DNA of 64,000 nucleotides from positions 1-64,000 of the forward strand of contig CANQDA010000023.1 of the NCBI GenBank assembly GCA_947591155.1, written 5' to 3'. A program made the position numbers and the translations under genes. Each line of letters opens with the position of its first letter. Position 1 is the first letter of the stretch. Below the pieces are notes generated by a model. That model was not told the DNA's origin. It made no database searches and saw only the letters and a program-made list of their open reading frames with translations. This document shows positions 36,794 through 46,114 of this stretch, piece after piece. The stretch comes from an uncultured Lachnospiraceae bacterium. Its GTDB lineage: Bacteria; Bacillota; Clostridia; Lachnospirales; Lachnospiraceae.

Positions 36794-37490
36794 CCGACAT
36801 TTTCCCTTTCAGCGCGACGATCGCGTGATACGCGGCCTCCTGCTCCGCCGCTTTCTTCGTACTGCCCCGGCCGCTTCCCGCTGCGACGCCCCCGATGCGC
36901 ACTTCCACCAGAAAGGTCTTCGCGTGATCCGGCCCCTCTTCCCCTGTGATCACATACTGGATCTCGTCGCTGCGATGATCCCGCTGAACGATCTCCTGCA
37001 GAACCGTCTTGCTGTCATAGAACAGTTTTTTGTGCTCAATGTCCGTCAGTACGAAGCGCTCGATAAACTTCTTCGCGTCTTCAAAACCGCCGTCCAGATA
37101 GATTGCCCCGATGAGCGCCTCCATCGCGTCCGATATGATGGAATTGCGCAGCCGTCCGCCGGTCTGCTCCTCGCCCTTTCCGAGCAGAAGGTATTTCCCG
37201 AGATCGATCTCCTTTGCGCAGAGCGCGAGCGTAGGCTCGCACACGATGCTCGCGCGCAGTTTGGTGAGCTCTCCCTCCGCCATCTTCGGGTAATGGTGGT
37301 ACAAAAAGTCGCTGCTGACCACCTCCAGGACGGCGTCCCCGAGGAACTCCAGGCGCTCATTGTCCCGGAATTGTCCGGCCCTGTGCTCATTCGCATAGGA
37401 GCTGTGGCTCATCGCCTGTCTGAGCATCTCCTTGTCGCGAAAGGCATACCCGGTCTTTTTCTCCAGTTCTCTTCCATTAAAATCTGTCAT
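36774..37490 (-). CDS. rnc: Ribonuclease III
   Basis: This 238-residue endonuclease cuts double-stranded RNA and processes rRNA. It has the signature ERLEFLGDAVLE near residue 45, a second catalytic patch (SDAMEALIGAIYLDGG), and a C-terminal dsRNA-binding domain (GSGRGSTKKAAEQEAAYHA). The start at 37490 (MTDFNGRELEKK) avoids an upstream extension that would run through the acpP terminator. It overlaps smc by 20 bp. Confidence 0.96.
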   Translation of the reverse strand: MTDFNGRELEKKTGYAFRDKEMLRQAMSHSSYANEHRAGQFRDNERLEFLGDAVLEVVSSDFLYHHYPKMAEGELTKLRASIVCEPTLALCAKEIDLGKYLLLGKGEEQTGGRLRNSIISDAMEALIGAIYLDGGFEDAKKFIERFVLTDIEHKKLFYDSKTVLQEIVQRDHRSDEIQYVITGEEGPDHAKTFLVEVRIGGVAAGSGRGSTKKAAEQEAAYHAIVALKGKMSDVSEEH

Positions 37491-37512
37491 CCCATTCTCT
37501 CTCCATAAGAAA

Positions 37513-37592
37513 AGAAAATGTCCCAAAAGGGCATCAGGGATAACCGGGAACGGCAACAAAGCCATCTCCCCGACCAACAGCCTTTTGGGACA
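37513..37592 (-). terminator. Terminator after acpP
   Basis: On the minus strand TGTCCCAAAAGG and CCTTTTGGGACA form a perfect 12-bp stem around a large loop of about 50 nt, followed by TTTTCTTTTCTTAT. It separates yceD-rpmF-plsX-acpP from rnc-smc. Confidence 0.75.
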
Positions 37593-37601
37593 CTTCCGAC
37601 A

Positions 37602-37844
37602 CTAGTTGATCGCGTTCTTGATCGCTTCCGCCGCATCTCCGACCGAGACGATCTTTTCGGCTTTCTCATTCGGGATCTCGATGTCAAACTCTTCCTCGAT
37701 CCCCATGATGATCTGAAAAATGTCGAGAGAATCGGCGCCCAGATCATCCACAAACGTCGTCTCCGGGCTAATCTCGTCCGCATCTACATTCAGAACCTCC
37801 GCGATGATCTCCTGCAACTTTTCAAATTCCATAAAATCACTCAC
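37602..37844 (-). CDS. acpP: Acyl carrier protein of fatty acid synthesis
   Basis: This 80-residue acidic protein has the phosphopantetheine site [15 protein letters not shown] (Ser in DSL). It carries growing acyl chains in type II fatty acid synthesis and lies right after plsX. It is distinct from the second carrier protein at 60435-60680. Confidence 0.97.
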   Translation of the reverse strand: MSDFMEFEKLQEIIAEVLNVDADEISPETTFVDDLGADSLDIFQIIMGIEEEFDIEIPNEKAEKIVSVGDAAEAIKNAIN

Positions 37845-37878
37845 TCCTTCTCAAATTCTATAGATGAAATGCCTGTAA

Positions 37879-38901
37879 CTATTCCGTATCCTTTTCCGCC
37901 ACGGAAATGTATTCCCTGATCTTCTCGTTGATCTGTTGTTCCTTAAACTGTACGCATTGGTATATGGAATTCTCCACCTCCTGCGCGGTCGAGCTGCCGT
38001 GCGTCTTCACGACCAGTCCCTTCAGGCCGAGCAGCGGTGCTCCCCCGTACTCGCTGACGTCAAATGACTTCAGCGTTTTCTTGAGGGCAGGCTTGACCAG
38101 AAGCGCGCCGAGCTTCGTCTTCAGACTGCTCATCATGCTTCCCTTGATCATGCTGATCAGAGTCGCTCCAAGTCCTTCGTAGAGCTTTAGGATCACATTT
38201 CCGGTAAACGCCTCGCAGACGACCACGTCGCAGACGCCAGAGGGAATATCTCTCGCCTCAACGCTGCCGATAAAATTGATATCCGCGCAGACTTTCAACA
38301 GCGGAAATGTCTCCTTTACCAAGGCGTTGCCCTTCTCCTCCTCCGCGCCGATATTGACGATACCGACCTTCGGATTTTTGACGCCGAGCACATTCTCCAT
38401 ATAGATCGACCCCATCCTGGCAAACTGGACAAGATGCGACGATCTCGCGTCCACGTTCGCGCCACAGTCGATCAGCAGAGATACACCGTTCTTTGTCGGG
38501 ATCAGCGGAGCAAGCGCAGGCCGCTCGATGCCTTTGATCCTGCCGACGATCCCCTGGCCGCCCACCAGCACGGCTCCTGAACTTCCCGCCGATACAAATG
38601 CGTCCGCCTCACCGCGCTTCACCAGCTGCATGCCGACGACGATCGAGGAATCCTTCTTCGTCCGAATTGCCGCCACCGGCGGCTCTGCAGTCTCGATCAC
38701 CTCGCTCGTGTGCACAAGCTCAATGCGGTCGGCCGGATAGCTGTATTTCTTCAACTCACGCTCAACCGCGTCCTGTATCCCGGTAAGGATCACATGGATA
38801 TTCTCGTGATGGTTCACAGCCTGTACGGCGCCTTTCACGATCTCCTCCGGCGCGTTGTCCCCACCCATCGCGTCGACAACGACCCGCACCATCTCGCTCA
38901 T
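37879..38901 (-). CDS. plsX: Phosphate acyltransferase PlsX
   Basis: This 340-residue enzyme converts acyl-ACP to acyl-phosphate, the donor used by PlsY. Recognisable parts are VVVDAMGGDNAPEEIVKGA at the N-terminus and DCGANVDARSSHLVQFARMG. The ATG at 38901 follows GGAGG at good spacing; the frame is open 24 codons upstream without family similarity. Its neighbour acpP supplies the carrier. Confidence 0.96.
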   Translation of the reverse strand: MSEMVRVVVDAMGGDNAPEEIVKGAVQAVNHHENIHVILTGIQDAVERELKKYSYPADRIELVHTSEVIETAEPPVAAIRTKKDSSIVVGMQLVKRGEADAFVSAGSSGAVLVGGQGIVGRIKGIERPALAPLIPTKNGVSLLIDCGANVDARSSHLVQFARMGSIYMENVLGVKNPKVGIVNIGAEEEKGNALVKETFPLLKVCADINFIGSVEARDIPSGVCDVVVCEAFTGNVILKLYEGLGATLISMIKGSMMSSLKTKLGALLVKPALKKTLKSFDVSEYGGAPLLGLKGLVVKTHGSSTAQEVENSIYQCVQFKEQQINEKIREYISVAEKDTE

Positions 38902-39028
38902 GTCACATCCTCCTGCCAAATCCGATCCTGAACTACTGATACCTAATATACTAGACATCCTTCTAAAAATCAACTAAAAACAGACAGAAAAGTAGGCATC
39001 TCGTGAAAGATGCCTACCCGCATTGCAT

Positions 39029-39214
39029 TTAGTCGTCCATTGCAATAATCTCTTTTTTGTTGTATGTCCCGCAGGCCTTACAAACTCTGTGCGGAAGCAT
39101 CAGCTCGCCGCATTTGCTGCACTTCACAAGAGCCGGAACGGACATTTTCCAATTCGCCCTTCTCTTGTCGCGCCTTGACTTGGAAGATTTGTTTTTCGGA
39201 CAGATCGCACCCAT
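39029..39214 (-). CDS. rpmF: Ribosomal protein L32
   Basis: This 61-residue 50S protein carries the zinc-type Cys pairs CSKCGELMLPHRVCKACG. It begins with MGAICPKNKSSKSRRDKRR, with Cys in the N-terminal stretch as well. It lies 3 bp downstream of the yceD gene, the usual arrangement. Confidence 0.97.
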   Translation of the reverse strand: MGAICPKNKSSKSRRDKRRANWKMSVPALVKCSKCGELMLPHRVCKACGTYNKKEIIAMDD

Positions 39215-39217
39215 CGG

Positions 39218-39709
39218 TCACACCTCCTTAAATTTGCTGAAAATATCAAGGACTTTTGCCATTCTTGGATCAAGATCCGCAGGTTCGCAGCCGCACGAGC
39301 CCTCGTTCAGATTTTGTCCGCAAACGCCGCACAATCCTCGACAGTCCTCCCGGCAGAGCACCCTCTCCGGCCAGACCAGCAACGCTTCGTCATGGACAAG
39401 CTGATCCACATTCAGGTCATATCCATCAATATAATCTCGATTGTCTGATCCCAGCTCCATATCGAGCGGAATCTCCAGCCTGACAGCCACAGGCTCCAGA
39501 CAGCGCGCGCACGGGATCATCACCTCAAGCTGAGCAGTCCCTTTCAGAAGAAGCTTTCGGTCTCCGGTATTCTGCACCGTGATCTCAATCGGCATCTTTC
39601 CGGCGACCTGAAACTCACCAAAACGATAAGACAAGGTATCCAGCTGCAAATCAACTGTCCGCTGTACTTCCTTTCCCTCGTCTGTGAGCACTTCTGTCAG
39701 GTCCAACAA
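39218..39709 (-). CDS. YceD/DUF177 family protein
   Basis: This 163-residue protein of the YceD family is conserved next to rpmF and linked to large-subunit RNA accumulation. A Cys cluster (CREDCRGLCGVCGQNLNEGSCGC) near residues 120-143 could bind zinc. It seems to start at a TTG, with GGAGGAG 6 nt upstream and no suitable ATG. It is the first gene after a consensus promoter. Confidence 0.88.
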   Translation of the reverse strand: MLDLTEVLTDEGKEVQRTVDLQLDTLSYRFGEFQVAGKMPIEITVQNTGDRKLLLKGTAQLEVMIPCARCLEPVAVRLEIPLDMELGSDNRDYIDGYDLNVDQLVHDEALLVWPERVLCREDCRGLCGVCGQNLNEGSCGCEPADLDPRMAKVLDIFSKFKEV

Positions 39710-39737
39710 GGCATACTCCTCCTAACGCACGCAAACA

Positions 39738-39766
39738 ATTATAACTGTCGGATATTGTTTTGTCAA
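39738..39766 (-). promoter_or_regulatory. Consensus promoter of yceD-rpmF-plsX-acpP
   Basis: On the minus strand TTGACA, a 17-bp spacer and TATAAT, a perfect sigma-A match. The leader before the yceD TTG is only about 20 nt. Confidence 0.9.
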
Positions 39767-39783
39767 CAGCTTTTTCTGCAATA

Positions 39784-40983
39784 TTATACCAGAGCAACCG
39801 TCTCTCTGCAGATTGCCAGCTCCTCGTTCGTCGGAATCACGGCCACCTTCACCTTCGAATCCGGTGTGGAGATCACGCAGTCGTCACCGCGCCTGCCGTT
39901 CGCCTCCTCGTCGAGCGTGATGCCGAGATAGCCGAGATAGCTCACGACCTTCTTGCGCACAATCGGAGCGTTCTCACCGATGCCGGCCGTGAAAGCAATC
40001 GCGTCCACGCCGTTCATCGCGGCCACATAGGAACCGATGTATTTCGCGACACGGTAACTGAACACGTCGATCGCGTTCTCCGCCAGCTTGTTGCCGGAGT
40101 TCATGCCTTCCTCAAGATCGCGGAAATCACTGGAGAGTCCGCCGGAAATGCCGAGCACACCGGACTTCTTGTTCAGAACGTTCATCACGCCCGCGATGTC
40201 CAGGTTCTCTTTCTTCGCGATAAACTCCATGATCGCCGGATCGATATCGCCGGAACGTGTCCCCATGACAAGACCCTCAAGAGGAGTCAGGCCCATGGAC
40301 GTGTCCACGCACTTGCCGTTCACGACCGCAGAGATCGAAGCTCCGTTGCCCAGATGGGCGACGATCACCTTGCAGTTATCCTTGTCAAGGCCGAGGAACT
40401 CTACCATGTGCTTCGATACGAAGCTGTGGCTGGTGCCGTGGAAACCGTAGCGGCGCACCTTATACTTCTCATAGTACTCGTACGGAAGTCCGTACAGATA
40501 AGCCTTCTCCGGCATCGTCTGATGGAACGCGGTGTCGAACACACCCACCATCGGCACGCCCGGCATCAGCTCCGCGCACGCGTGGATGCCGATCAGGTTC
40601 GCCGGATTGTGAAGCGGAGCCAGATCGTTGCACTCCTCGATCGCCGCGATGACTTCATCTGAGATCACGACGGAGCTCGCAAACTTCTCACCGCCGTGCA
40701 CGACCCTGTGTCCCACGGCGTTGACGTCCGCCAGACTCCTGATCGCGCCGGTCTTCTCGTTTACGAGCGCGTCCAGCACCAGCTGGATCGCCTCCTTGTG
40801 CGTTGGCATCGGAGCGTCGGTCACTTCCTTATCTCCGCCCGCCTTCTGGTAGGTCAGTCTTCCGTCGATCCCGATGCGCTCACAAAGTCCCTTCGCCAGC
40901 ACTTCCTCGGAATCAGAGTTGATCAGCTGATATTTCAGCGAAGAGCTTCCGCAGTTGATAACCAATACATTCATGTCAAACAA
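39784..40983 (-). CDS. ackA: Acetate kinase
   Basis: This 399-residue enzyme makes ATP and acetate from acetyl phosphate, the energy-yielding end of acetogenesis. It starts MFDMNVLVINCGSSSLKYQL and carries HRVVHGGEKF, FDTAFHQTMPE and FTAGIGENAPIVR. It lies 30 bp after pta in the same operon. With the acs genes in the same window it completes the path from acetyl-CoA to acetate. Confidence 0.98.
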   Translation of the reverse strand: MFDMNVLVINCGSSSLKYQLINSDSEEVLAKGLCERIGIDGRLTYQKAGGDKEVTDAPMPTHKEAIQLVLDALVNEKTGAIRSLADVNAVGHRVVHGGEKFASSVVISDEVIAAIEECNDLAPLHNPANLIGIHACAELMPGVPMVGVFDTAFHQTMPEKAYLYGLPYEYYEKYKVRRYGFHGTSHSFVSKHMVEFLGLDKDNCKVIVAHLGNGASISAVVNGKCVDTSMGLTPLEGLVMGTRSGDIDPAIMEFIAKKENLDIAGVMNVLNKKSGVLGISGGLSSDFRDLEEGMNSGNKLAENAIDVFSYRVAKYIGSYVAAMNGVDAIAFTAGIGENAPIVRKKVVSYLGYLGITLDEEANGRRGDDCVISTPDSKVKVAVIPTNEELAICRETVALV

Positions 40984-41013
40984 TCCTCCGTTTTCTGAAT
41001 ATGATATATCTCT

Positions 41014-42015
41014 TTATTTGTCCGCCGCCTGGCACTGCACCGCCGTGATCGCCACCACACCAACGATATCGTCCGCCGAGCAGCCTCTGGACAGATCGTT
41101 GACCGGAGCAGCGATACCCTGAGTGACCGGGCCGTACGCTTCTGCCTTGCCGAGTCTCTGCACGAGCTTGTAGCCGATGTTGCCCGCGTCGAGGTTCGGG
41201 AAGATCAGTACGTTCGCCTTACCTGCGACGTCGCTGTTCGGGGCCTTGGAAGCGCCCACGCTCGGAACGATCGCCGCGTCAAGCTGCATCTCGCCGTCGA
41301 GCTTGATGTCCGGATACTGCTCCTTCGCGATCTTCGTCGCCTCTACGACCTTGTCTACCAGCGCGTGCTTCGCGCTGCCCATCGTGGAGTGCGACAGCAT
41401 CGCAACTCTCGGCTCCTCGCCGACCAGAAGCTTGAAGGACTCTGCGGAAGACGCCGCGATCGCCGCCAGCTCTTCCGGATTCGGATCCTGCACCAGACCG
41501 GAATCCGCAAACACGAACGCGCCGTTCGCGCCATACTCACAGTCCGGAACGATCATCAGGAAGAACGCGGATACGAGCTTTGTGCCCGGCTTCGTCTTCA
41601 AAATCTGCAGGCACGGACGAAGCGTGTCCGCCGTGGAGTGGCAGGCGCCGGATACCATGCCGTCCGCGTCGCCCATCTTTACCATCATCACGCCGTAGTA
41701 CAGATACTGGTTCAGAAGGATCTCCTTCGCCTGCTCCGGTGTCATGCCCTTCTTGGAGCGCAGCTCCACGAGCTTGTCGATGTAGGCCGCCGTCTTCTCG
41801 GACGTCGCCGGGTCTACGACCGTCGCGCCGGAGATATCAAGCCCCTCGCTGCCCTTCTTCACCGCTTCCTCACTGCCGACAAGGACAATGTTCGCGATGC
41901 CCTCCGCGAGAATCTTCGCGGCGGCCTCATACGTCCTGCGGTCTTCCGTCTCGGGAAGCACGATCGTCTTTTTGTTTGCTTTTGCCTTTGCTTTGAGAAT
42001 GTCAATAAATGCCAT
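41014..42015 (-). CDS. pta: Phosphate acetyltransferase
   Basis: This 333-residue short-form Pta turns acetyl-CoA into acetyl phosphate. Typical segments are VLPETEDRRTYEAA, GACHSTADTLRPCLQILKT and DGEMQLDAAIVPSVG. It has its own promoter at 42092-42120 and is followed by ackA. Confidence 0.97.
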   Translation of the reverse strand: MAFIDILKAKAKANKKTIVLPETEDRRTYEAAAKILAEGIANIVLVGSEEAVKKGSEGLDISGATVVDPATSEKTAAYIDKLVELRSKKGMTPEQAKEILLNQYLYYGVMMVKMGDADGMVSGACHSTADTLRPCLQILKTKPGTKLVSAFFLMIVPDCEYGANGAFVFADSGLVQDPNPEELAAIAASSAESFKLLVGEEPRVAMLSHSTMGSAKHALVDKVVEATKIAKEQYPDIKLDGEMQLDAAIVPSVGASKAPNSDVAGKANVLIFPNLDAGNIGYKLVQRLGKAEAYGPVTQGIAAPVNDLSRGCSADDIVGVVAITAVQCQAADK

Positions 42016-42091
42016 GGTTCATGGACTCCTTTCCCCTTTGTCTCGTCGCCGGCCTTTTCCGAACCGGAACCTGAAACATTATTTGAATTCG

Positions 42092-42120
42092 ATTATACCC
42101 CATATTTTTACAGCGGACAA
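42092..42120 (-). promoter_or_regulatory. Promoter of pta-ackA
   Basis: On the minus strand TTGTCC, a 17-bp spacer and TATAAT. Transcription would begin near 42085, about 70 nt before the pta ATG. Confidence 0.75.
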
Positions 42121-42132
42121 GCTTAAATTTCA

Positions 42133-42161
42133 TTGCATATGTCTTTTTTGTCTGATAAAAT
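42133..42161 (+). promoter_or_regulatory. Probable promoter of tmcAL, divergent from pta
   Basis: TTGCAT (42133-42138), 17-bp spacer, TAAAAT (42156-42161). The two divergent -35 boxes are only 12 bp apart, so the promoters may influence each other. Confidence 0.5.
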
Positions 42162-42261
42162 AGGGGAAATTCATTATGTACGGAAATTAGAACATTCCAG
42201 CGTGCCCCGACCGACGTTTTTCGCGTCGTGATGGGGTACGCACGCAACGGGAGGAGATCAT

Positions 42262-43551
42262 ATGCACACGGTAGGGATCATCGCGGAGTACAATCCGTTT
42301 CACACGGGCCACGCGTATCACATTCAGAAAGCGAAAGAATTGTCCGGGGCGGACTACGCCGTCGTCGTCATGAGTCCTGATTTCGTGCAGCGCGGGGAAC
42401 CTGCCGTCTTCGACAAATATATGCGCGCTCATATGGCGCTCTTAAACGGCGCGGATCTAGTCGTCGAGCTCCCGGTCTGCTATGCCACCGGCAGCGCGGA
42501 ATACTTTGCGGAGGGCGGCGTCACGCTGCTTGACCGGCTCGGTGCAGTCGATACGCTGTGCTTTGGGGCTGAGCAGGCGGATCCTGCGCTCTTCGAGACG
42601 ATCGCCGCTCTTCTGTGTGAGGAGCCTCCGGCATACACGAAAGAGCTCCGCGATCTGCTCCGGCAGGGGAAGACCTTCCCGCAGGCGCGAAGCGAGGCGG
42701 TCGTCCGCTGCCTTTGCGCGAGCGGTGATTCAGACTGCGTCCTCAGTTCCCATAATGGCAGCGGTCATAAAGCATGGGATCCACAGGAGCTGACCGCATT
42801 TTTGAACGCGCCGAACAACATCCTCGGAATCGAATATTACAAGGCATTGCATACACAAAAAAGCCGCATCCGGCCGCTCCCTGTCCCGAGAAACGGCAGC
42901 GATTTCAACAGTGTTTCCCTAAGCGGCGACTATTGCTCTGCGTCCGCGATCCGAAGCGGACTGTCGGGCGAGAACAAGAGAGAAGTTCTCCAGCGCTACG
43001 TTCCGGAAAATTGCCATACGCTTTTCACGGAGGCCCGTCAGTTCTCGATGACAGCAGAAGAGCTTCTGCCGTTTCTCGTGCAGAAGCTCCTCTCCATGGA
43101 CTCTTTTGATTCAATTTCAGATATTTCCTCCGATCTGTCCGATCGGATCCGCAGCCTGCGCTACGCATGTATCGGCAAAAACTGGGAGCAGATCGTCGCT
43201 CTTTTGAAGACCAGACAGCTCACAGACGCGCGCATCCGTCGTGCCCTGCTGCACCTGATCCTCGACATTCGCTCAGAGGATGTCCGTGATTTCCGCGCCA
43301 GCGGCACGGTGTTTTATGCCGAAGTGCTCGGGCTGCGCAGGGAAGCCTCTCCCCTGCTTCGAGCGGTCAGAGAGTTCTGTCCGCTTCCTTTTCTCACCAA
43401 GCCGTCCCATGCGACCAAATTCACGGATCCGCTCGCACAGCGCATGTGGAAGCAAGATCTCTTCGCGTCGCATCTGTATCGCAGCATTTCAGTCAGCCAT
43501 ACGGGCCGTACCTTCCGCACGGAGTACGAGATCAGTCCGCTGGTCCTGTAA
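42262..43551 (+). CDS. tmcAL: tRNA(Met) cytidine acetate ligase TmcAL
   Basis: This 429-residue protein of the YlbM/DUF795 family begins HTVGIIAEYNPFHTGHAYHI. That is the nucleotidyltransferase-like HxGH site, and VVMSPDFVQRGEP and NNILGIEYYKAL follow. In Bacillus subtilis the enzyme uses ATP and acetate to acetylate C34 of elongator tRNA-Met. It stands divergent from pta-ackA, whose product is its substrate. AGGAG precedes the ATG. Confidence 0.92.
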   Translation: MHTVGIIAEYNPFHTGHAYHIQKAKELSGADYAVVVMSPDFVQRGEPAVFDKYMRAHMALLNGADLVVELPVCYATGSAEYFAEGGVTLLDRLGAVDTLCFGAEQADPALFETIAALLCEEPPAYTKELRDLLRQGKTFPQARSEAVVRCLCASGDSDCVLSSHNGSGHKAWDPQELTAFLNAPNNILGIEYYKALHTQKSRIRPLPVPRNGSDFNSVSLSGDYCSASAIRSGLSGENKREVLQRYVPENCHTLFTEARQFSMTAEELLPFLVQKLLSMDSFDSISDISSDLSDRIRSLRYACIGKNWEQIVALLKTRQLTDARIRRALLHLILDIRSEDVRDFRASGTVFYAEVLGLRREASPLLRAVREFCPLPFLTKPSHATKFTDPLAQRMWKQDLFASHLYRSISVSHTGRTFRTEYEISPLVL

Positions 43552-43575
43552 TCCCGCAACCCGGTTGAACCCAGA

Positions 43576-44628
43576 TCAGAATTTTTTCATCTCTCCGGAA
43601 TCGGCGTCATAATACATATCACTGTCCTCATCGTCAACGGATGGCGATGTCTGGGCCTGTGTCTGCGCTTGCGTTTGCTCCTGCGTCTGTGCCTGCGTTT
43701 GCGCCTGAGTCTGAGCCTGCGTTTGCGCCTGGGTCTGAGCCTGCGTTTGCGCCTGAGTCTGGGCCTGAGTCTGGGCCTGCGTCTCAGCCGTCCAGCTGCT
43801 CTGACCGCTGTAGCTCGATGTATCGGAAGTATAGGAAGTGTAGGTCTCCTCCGGCAGACTCTCCTGCACGTACTCTTCCTCCGCGTTTTCAGCGTCCAGC
43901 CTTGCCTGCTCCTCCTCCAGCGTCTCCGCCTCCGGGTAGTATGTATCATAACCGGCATAATAGGCATTGACATACCCGTATACGTCATCGCCCAAGTATA
44001 CCTGGATCCAGTCGTCCTCGTAAGAGACGGCCTCAAACTCCTCATCCTTGTAAGCAACCGCAATCACTTCCGCGTCATCCTCCGGGAGTGCGCGAATATT
44101 CAACTCCTCCGCATAGATCGTAGCGACGTGATAAGCGACCTCCTCCGCGATCGCCTGCGCTTCCTCACCGGTCGCGAAATACTCACTCTTCACAAAACCG
44201 ACCGCATTGCCGGACTGGATCTCGAGCCACTCGCCATCCTCACCCAACACCGTCGCGGCACAGTCGTCGTAGATCTTGCCGACCGGCTCGCTGTCCGTGC
44301 CGGGACCCTTGCGGATATTGATGTGCTCCTCACACTGCGCGAAAACCAGCTGTCCGACCAGACTCTGCTCAGTGGCAGATTCGGTCTGCGCTTTTTTCTT
44401 TTTCTTCTTTTTCTTCTTCGCCGCCTTCGTCTCCTGTTCGGTCTCCTCCACAACCTCCGTCCCTTTTTCGGTCTCCGCCTCCTGCTTCATCTCAGCCGGA
44501 GCTTCCGTCTCACCGTCAGCGGTCGCGACATTCTTTTCCTCCGCACTGACGGAACACACAGCCTGTCCCGCAGTCAAGATTCCCGCCGCCAGAAAACATG
44601 CCATAAGCCCGATCATTTTCTTCTTCAT
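43576..44628 (-). CDS. Secreted SH3-domain protein with Lys tract and QAQT repeat tail
   Basis: This 350-residue exported protein has a signal peptide (residues 1 to about 29, with ...VCSVSA before the cut). An acidic Glu/Thr-rich stretch and a run of nine lysines near residue 75 follow. Two bacterial SH3 domains come next (INIRKGPGTDSEPVG ... GFVKSEYF and LNIRALPEDDAEVIA ... YGYVNAYY). The protein ends with about 11 QAQT units and an acidic tail. Such SH3 domains usually bind cell-wall peptides, so a wall-associated role is likely. No catalytic domain is present. It has its own promoter. Confidence 0.8.
   Translation of the reverse strand: MKKKMIGLMACFLAAGILTAGQAVCSVSAEEKNVATADGETEAPAEMKQEAETEKGTEVVEETEQETKAAKKKKKKKKKAQTESATEQSLVGQLVFAQCEEHINIRKGPGTDSEPVGKIYDDCAATVLGEDGEWLEIQSGNAVGFVKSEYFATGEEAQAIAEEVAYHVATIYAEELNIRALPEDDAEVIAVAYKDEEFEAVSYEDDWIQVYLGDDVYGYVNAYYAGYDTYYPEAETLEEEQARLDAENAEEEYVQESLPEETYTSYTSDTSSYSGQSSWTAETQAQTQAQTQAQTQAQTQAQTQAQTQAQTQAQTQEQTQAQTQAQTSPSVDDEDSDMYYDADSGEMKKF
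43648..43782 (-). repeat. 12-bp in-frame repeat encoding QAQT
   Basis: About eleven copies of a 12-bp unit, on the plus strand like CTGNGCCTGNGT, differ mostly at third codon positions and keep the frame. One copy encodes QEQT. Array length is probably variable by slippage or recombination. Confidence 0.85.
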
Positions 44629-44666
44629 TTACACCCACCTCCATGACTCTTTAGAATCACATGAAG

Positions 44667-44695
44667 AGCATAACAAATTTGTAACAATATGTCAA
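44667..44695 (-). promoter_or_regulatory. Promoter of the SH3 protein gene
   Basis: On the minus strand TTGACA, a 17-bp spacer and TATGCT, about 40 bp before the ATG at 44628. Confidence 0.75.
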
Positions 44696-44723
44696 TCAAA
44701 TTGAGACAAATATGATACAGTTT

Positions 44724-46088
44724 TTAGTTCTTAAAGCTATGAATCGGGGCTGGGATGCGCCCTCTTCTGTTTACAAACGCATCGCAGGAGAACGAATTCA
44801 CCGGCATGATCGGGGCGTAGCCGAGCAGTCCGCCGAACTCTACGGTCTCTCCAACCCCCTTGCCGATGACGGGGATCAGGCGCACGGCGGTCGTCTTCTG
44901 GTTCACCATGCCGATCGCCATCTCATCCGCGATGATGCCGGAGATCGTCGACGCCTTCGTGTCGCCCGGAATCGCAATCATGTCGAGTCCGACGGAGCAG
45001 ACGCAGGTCATCGCCTCCAGCTTCTCGAGGCTGAGCGCTCCCGCGCGCACCGCGTCGATCATCCCCTGATCCTCGCTGACCGGGATGAACGCGCCGCTTA
45101 AGCCGCCCACATAGGAAGACGCCATCACGCCGCCCTTCTTCACCTGATCGTTCAGAAGCGCAAGCGCCGCCGTCGTGCCCGGCGCTCCCGCGTGTTCCAG
45201 ACCGATCTCGCAGAGAATATCAGCTACGCTGTCGCCGATCGCCGGGGTCGGCGCAAGCGACAGATCGATGATCCCGAACGGAATGCCTAGCCGTCTGGAC
45301 GCTTCCTGCGCGACAAGCTGTCCGACGCGCGTCACCTTGAACGCCGTTTTCTTGATCGTCTCACACAGCGTTTCAAAGTCCGCGCCGCGCACCTGTGTCA
45401 GCGCGTGCTTCACCACGCCCGGGCCGCTGACTCCCACATTGATGATGGCGTCCGCCTCGGTAACGCCGTGGAAAGCGCCTGCCATGAACGGGTTGTCGTC
45501 CGGCGCGTTGCAGAACACCACAAGCTTCGCGCAGCCGAGCGAATCCCGCTCCTTCGTGCGCTCGGCCGTCTCCAGGATCACCTCCCCCAGCATACGCACC
45601 GCGTCCATGTCGATGCCGCATTTCGTCGAGCCGACGTTCACGGAACTGCAGACGCGCTCCGTCTGCGACAGCGCCTCTGGGATCGAACGGATCAGATATT
45701 CGTCCGCTTTCGTCATCCCCTTCGAGACCAGAGCGGAGTACCCGCCGAGAAAATTCACGCCCACCTCCGTGGCCGCGCGATCGAGCGTCCGCGCGATCGT
45801 CACAAAGTCCTCCGGAGAACGGCAGGCACTTCCGCCGACCAGCGCGATTGGCGTCACGGAGATCCGCTTGTTGACGATCGGAACCCCGTACTCCTTTTCA
45901 ATCTCCTCTCCGGTCTCCACAAGGCGGCTCGCGACCGCCGTGATCTTGCGGTAGATGTTCTCGTTGAGCTGCTTCAGATCATCCGTGATACAGTCGAGAA
46001 GACTGATGCCGAGCGTGATCGTGCGGACGTCGAGGTTCTCCTGGGTGATCATCTTGTTGGTTTCGTTTACCTCAAAAAGATTTATCAT
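44724..46088 (-). CDS. UPF0210 / PFL family protein (DUF711)
   Basis: This 454-residue protein of the DUF711 family is recognised from [28 protein letters not shown] and [13 protein letters not shown]. The fold resembles glycyl-radical-like alpha/beta barrels, but no function is established. I placed the start at 46088 ([13 protein letters not shown]), with AGGAG 6 nt upstream; the open frame further up runs through a large inverted repeat and is not coding. It is paired with the ACT protein gene just upstream, a conserved pairing. Confidence 0.9.
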   Translation of the reverse strand: MINLFEVNETNKMITQENLDVRTITLGISLLDCITDDLKQLNENIYRKITAVASRLVETGEEIEKEYGVPIVNKRISVTPIALVGGSACRSPEDFVTIARTLDRAATEVGVNFLGGYSALVSKGMTKADEYLIRSIPEALSQTERVCSSVNVGSTKCGIDMDAVRMLGEVILETAERTKERDSLGCAKLVVFCNAPDDNPFMAGAFHGVTEADAIINVGVSGPGVVKHALTQVRGADFETLCETIKKTAFKVTRVGQLVAQEASRRLGIPFGIIDLSLAPTPAIGDSVADILCEIGLEHAGAPGTTAALALLNDQVKKGGVMASSYVGGLSGAFIPVSEDQGMIDAVRAGALSLEKLEAMTCVCSVGLDMIAIPGDTKASTISGIIADEMAIGMVNQKTTAVRLIPVIGKGVGETVEFGGLLGYAPIMPVNSFSCDAFVNRRGRIPAPIHSFKN

Positions 46089-46114
46089 GATTGCTCCTAT
46101 CCCAAATATGTGCA

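Noticed and set aside
43648..43782. Regular short repeats resembling a CRISPR array
   Set aside because: The 12-bp units are contiguous, lack spacers and keep the reading frame of a secreted protein; no cas genes are present.
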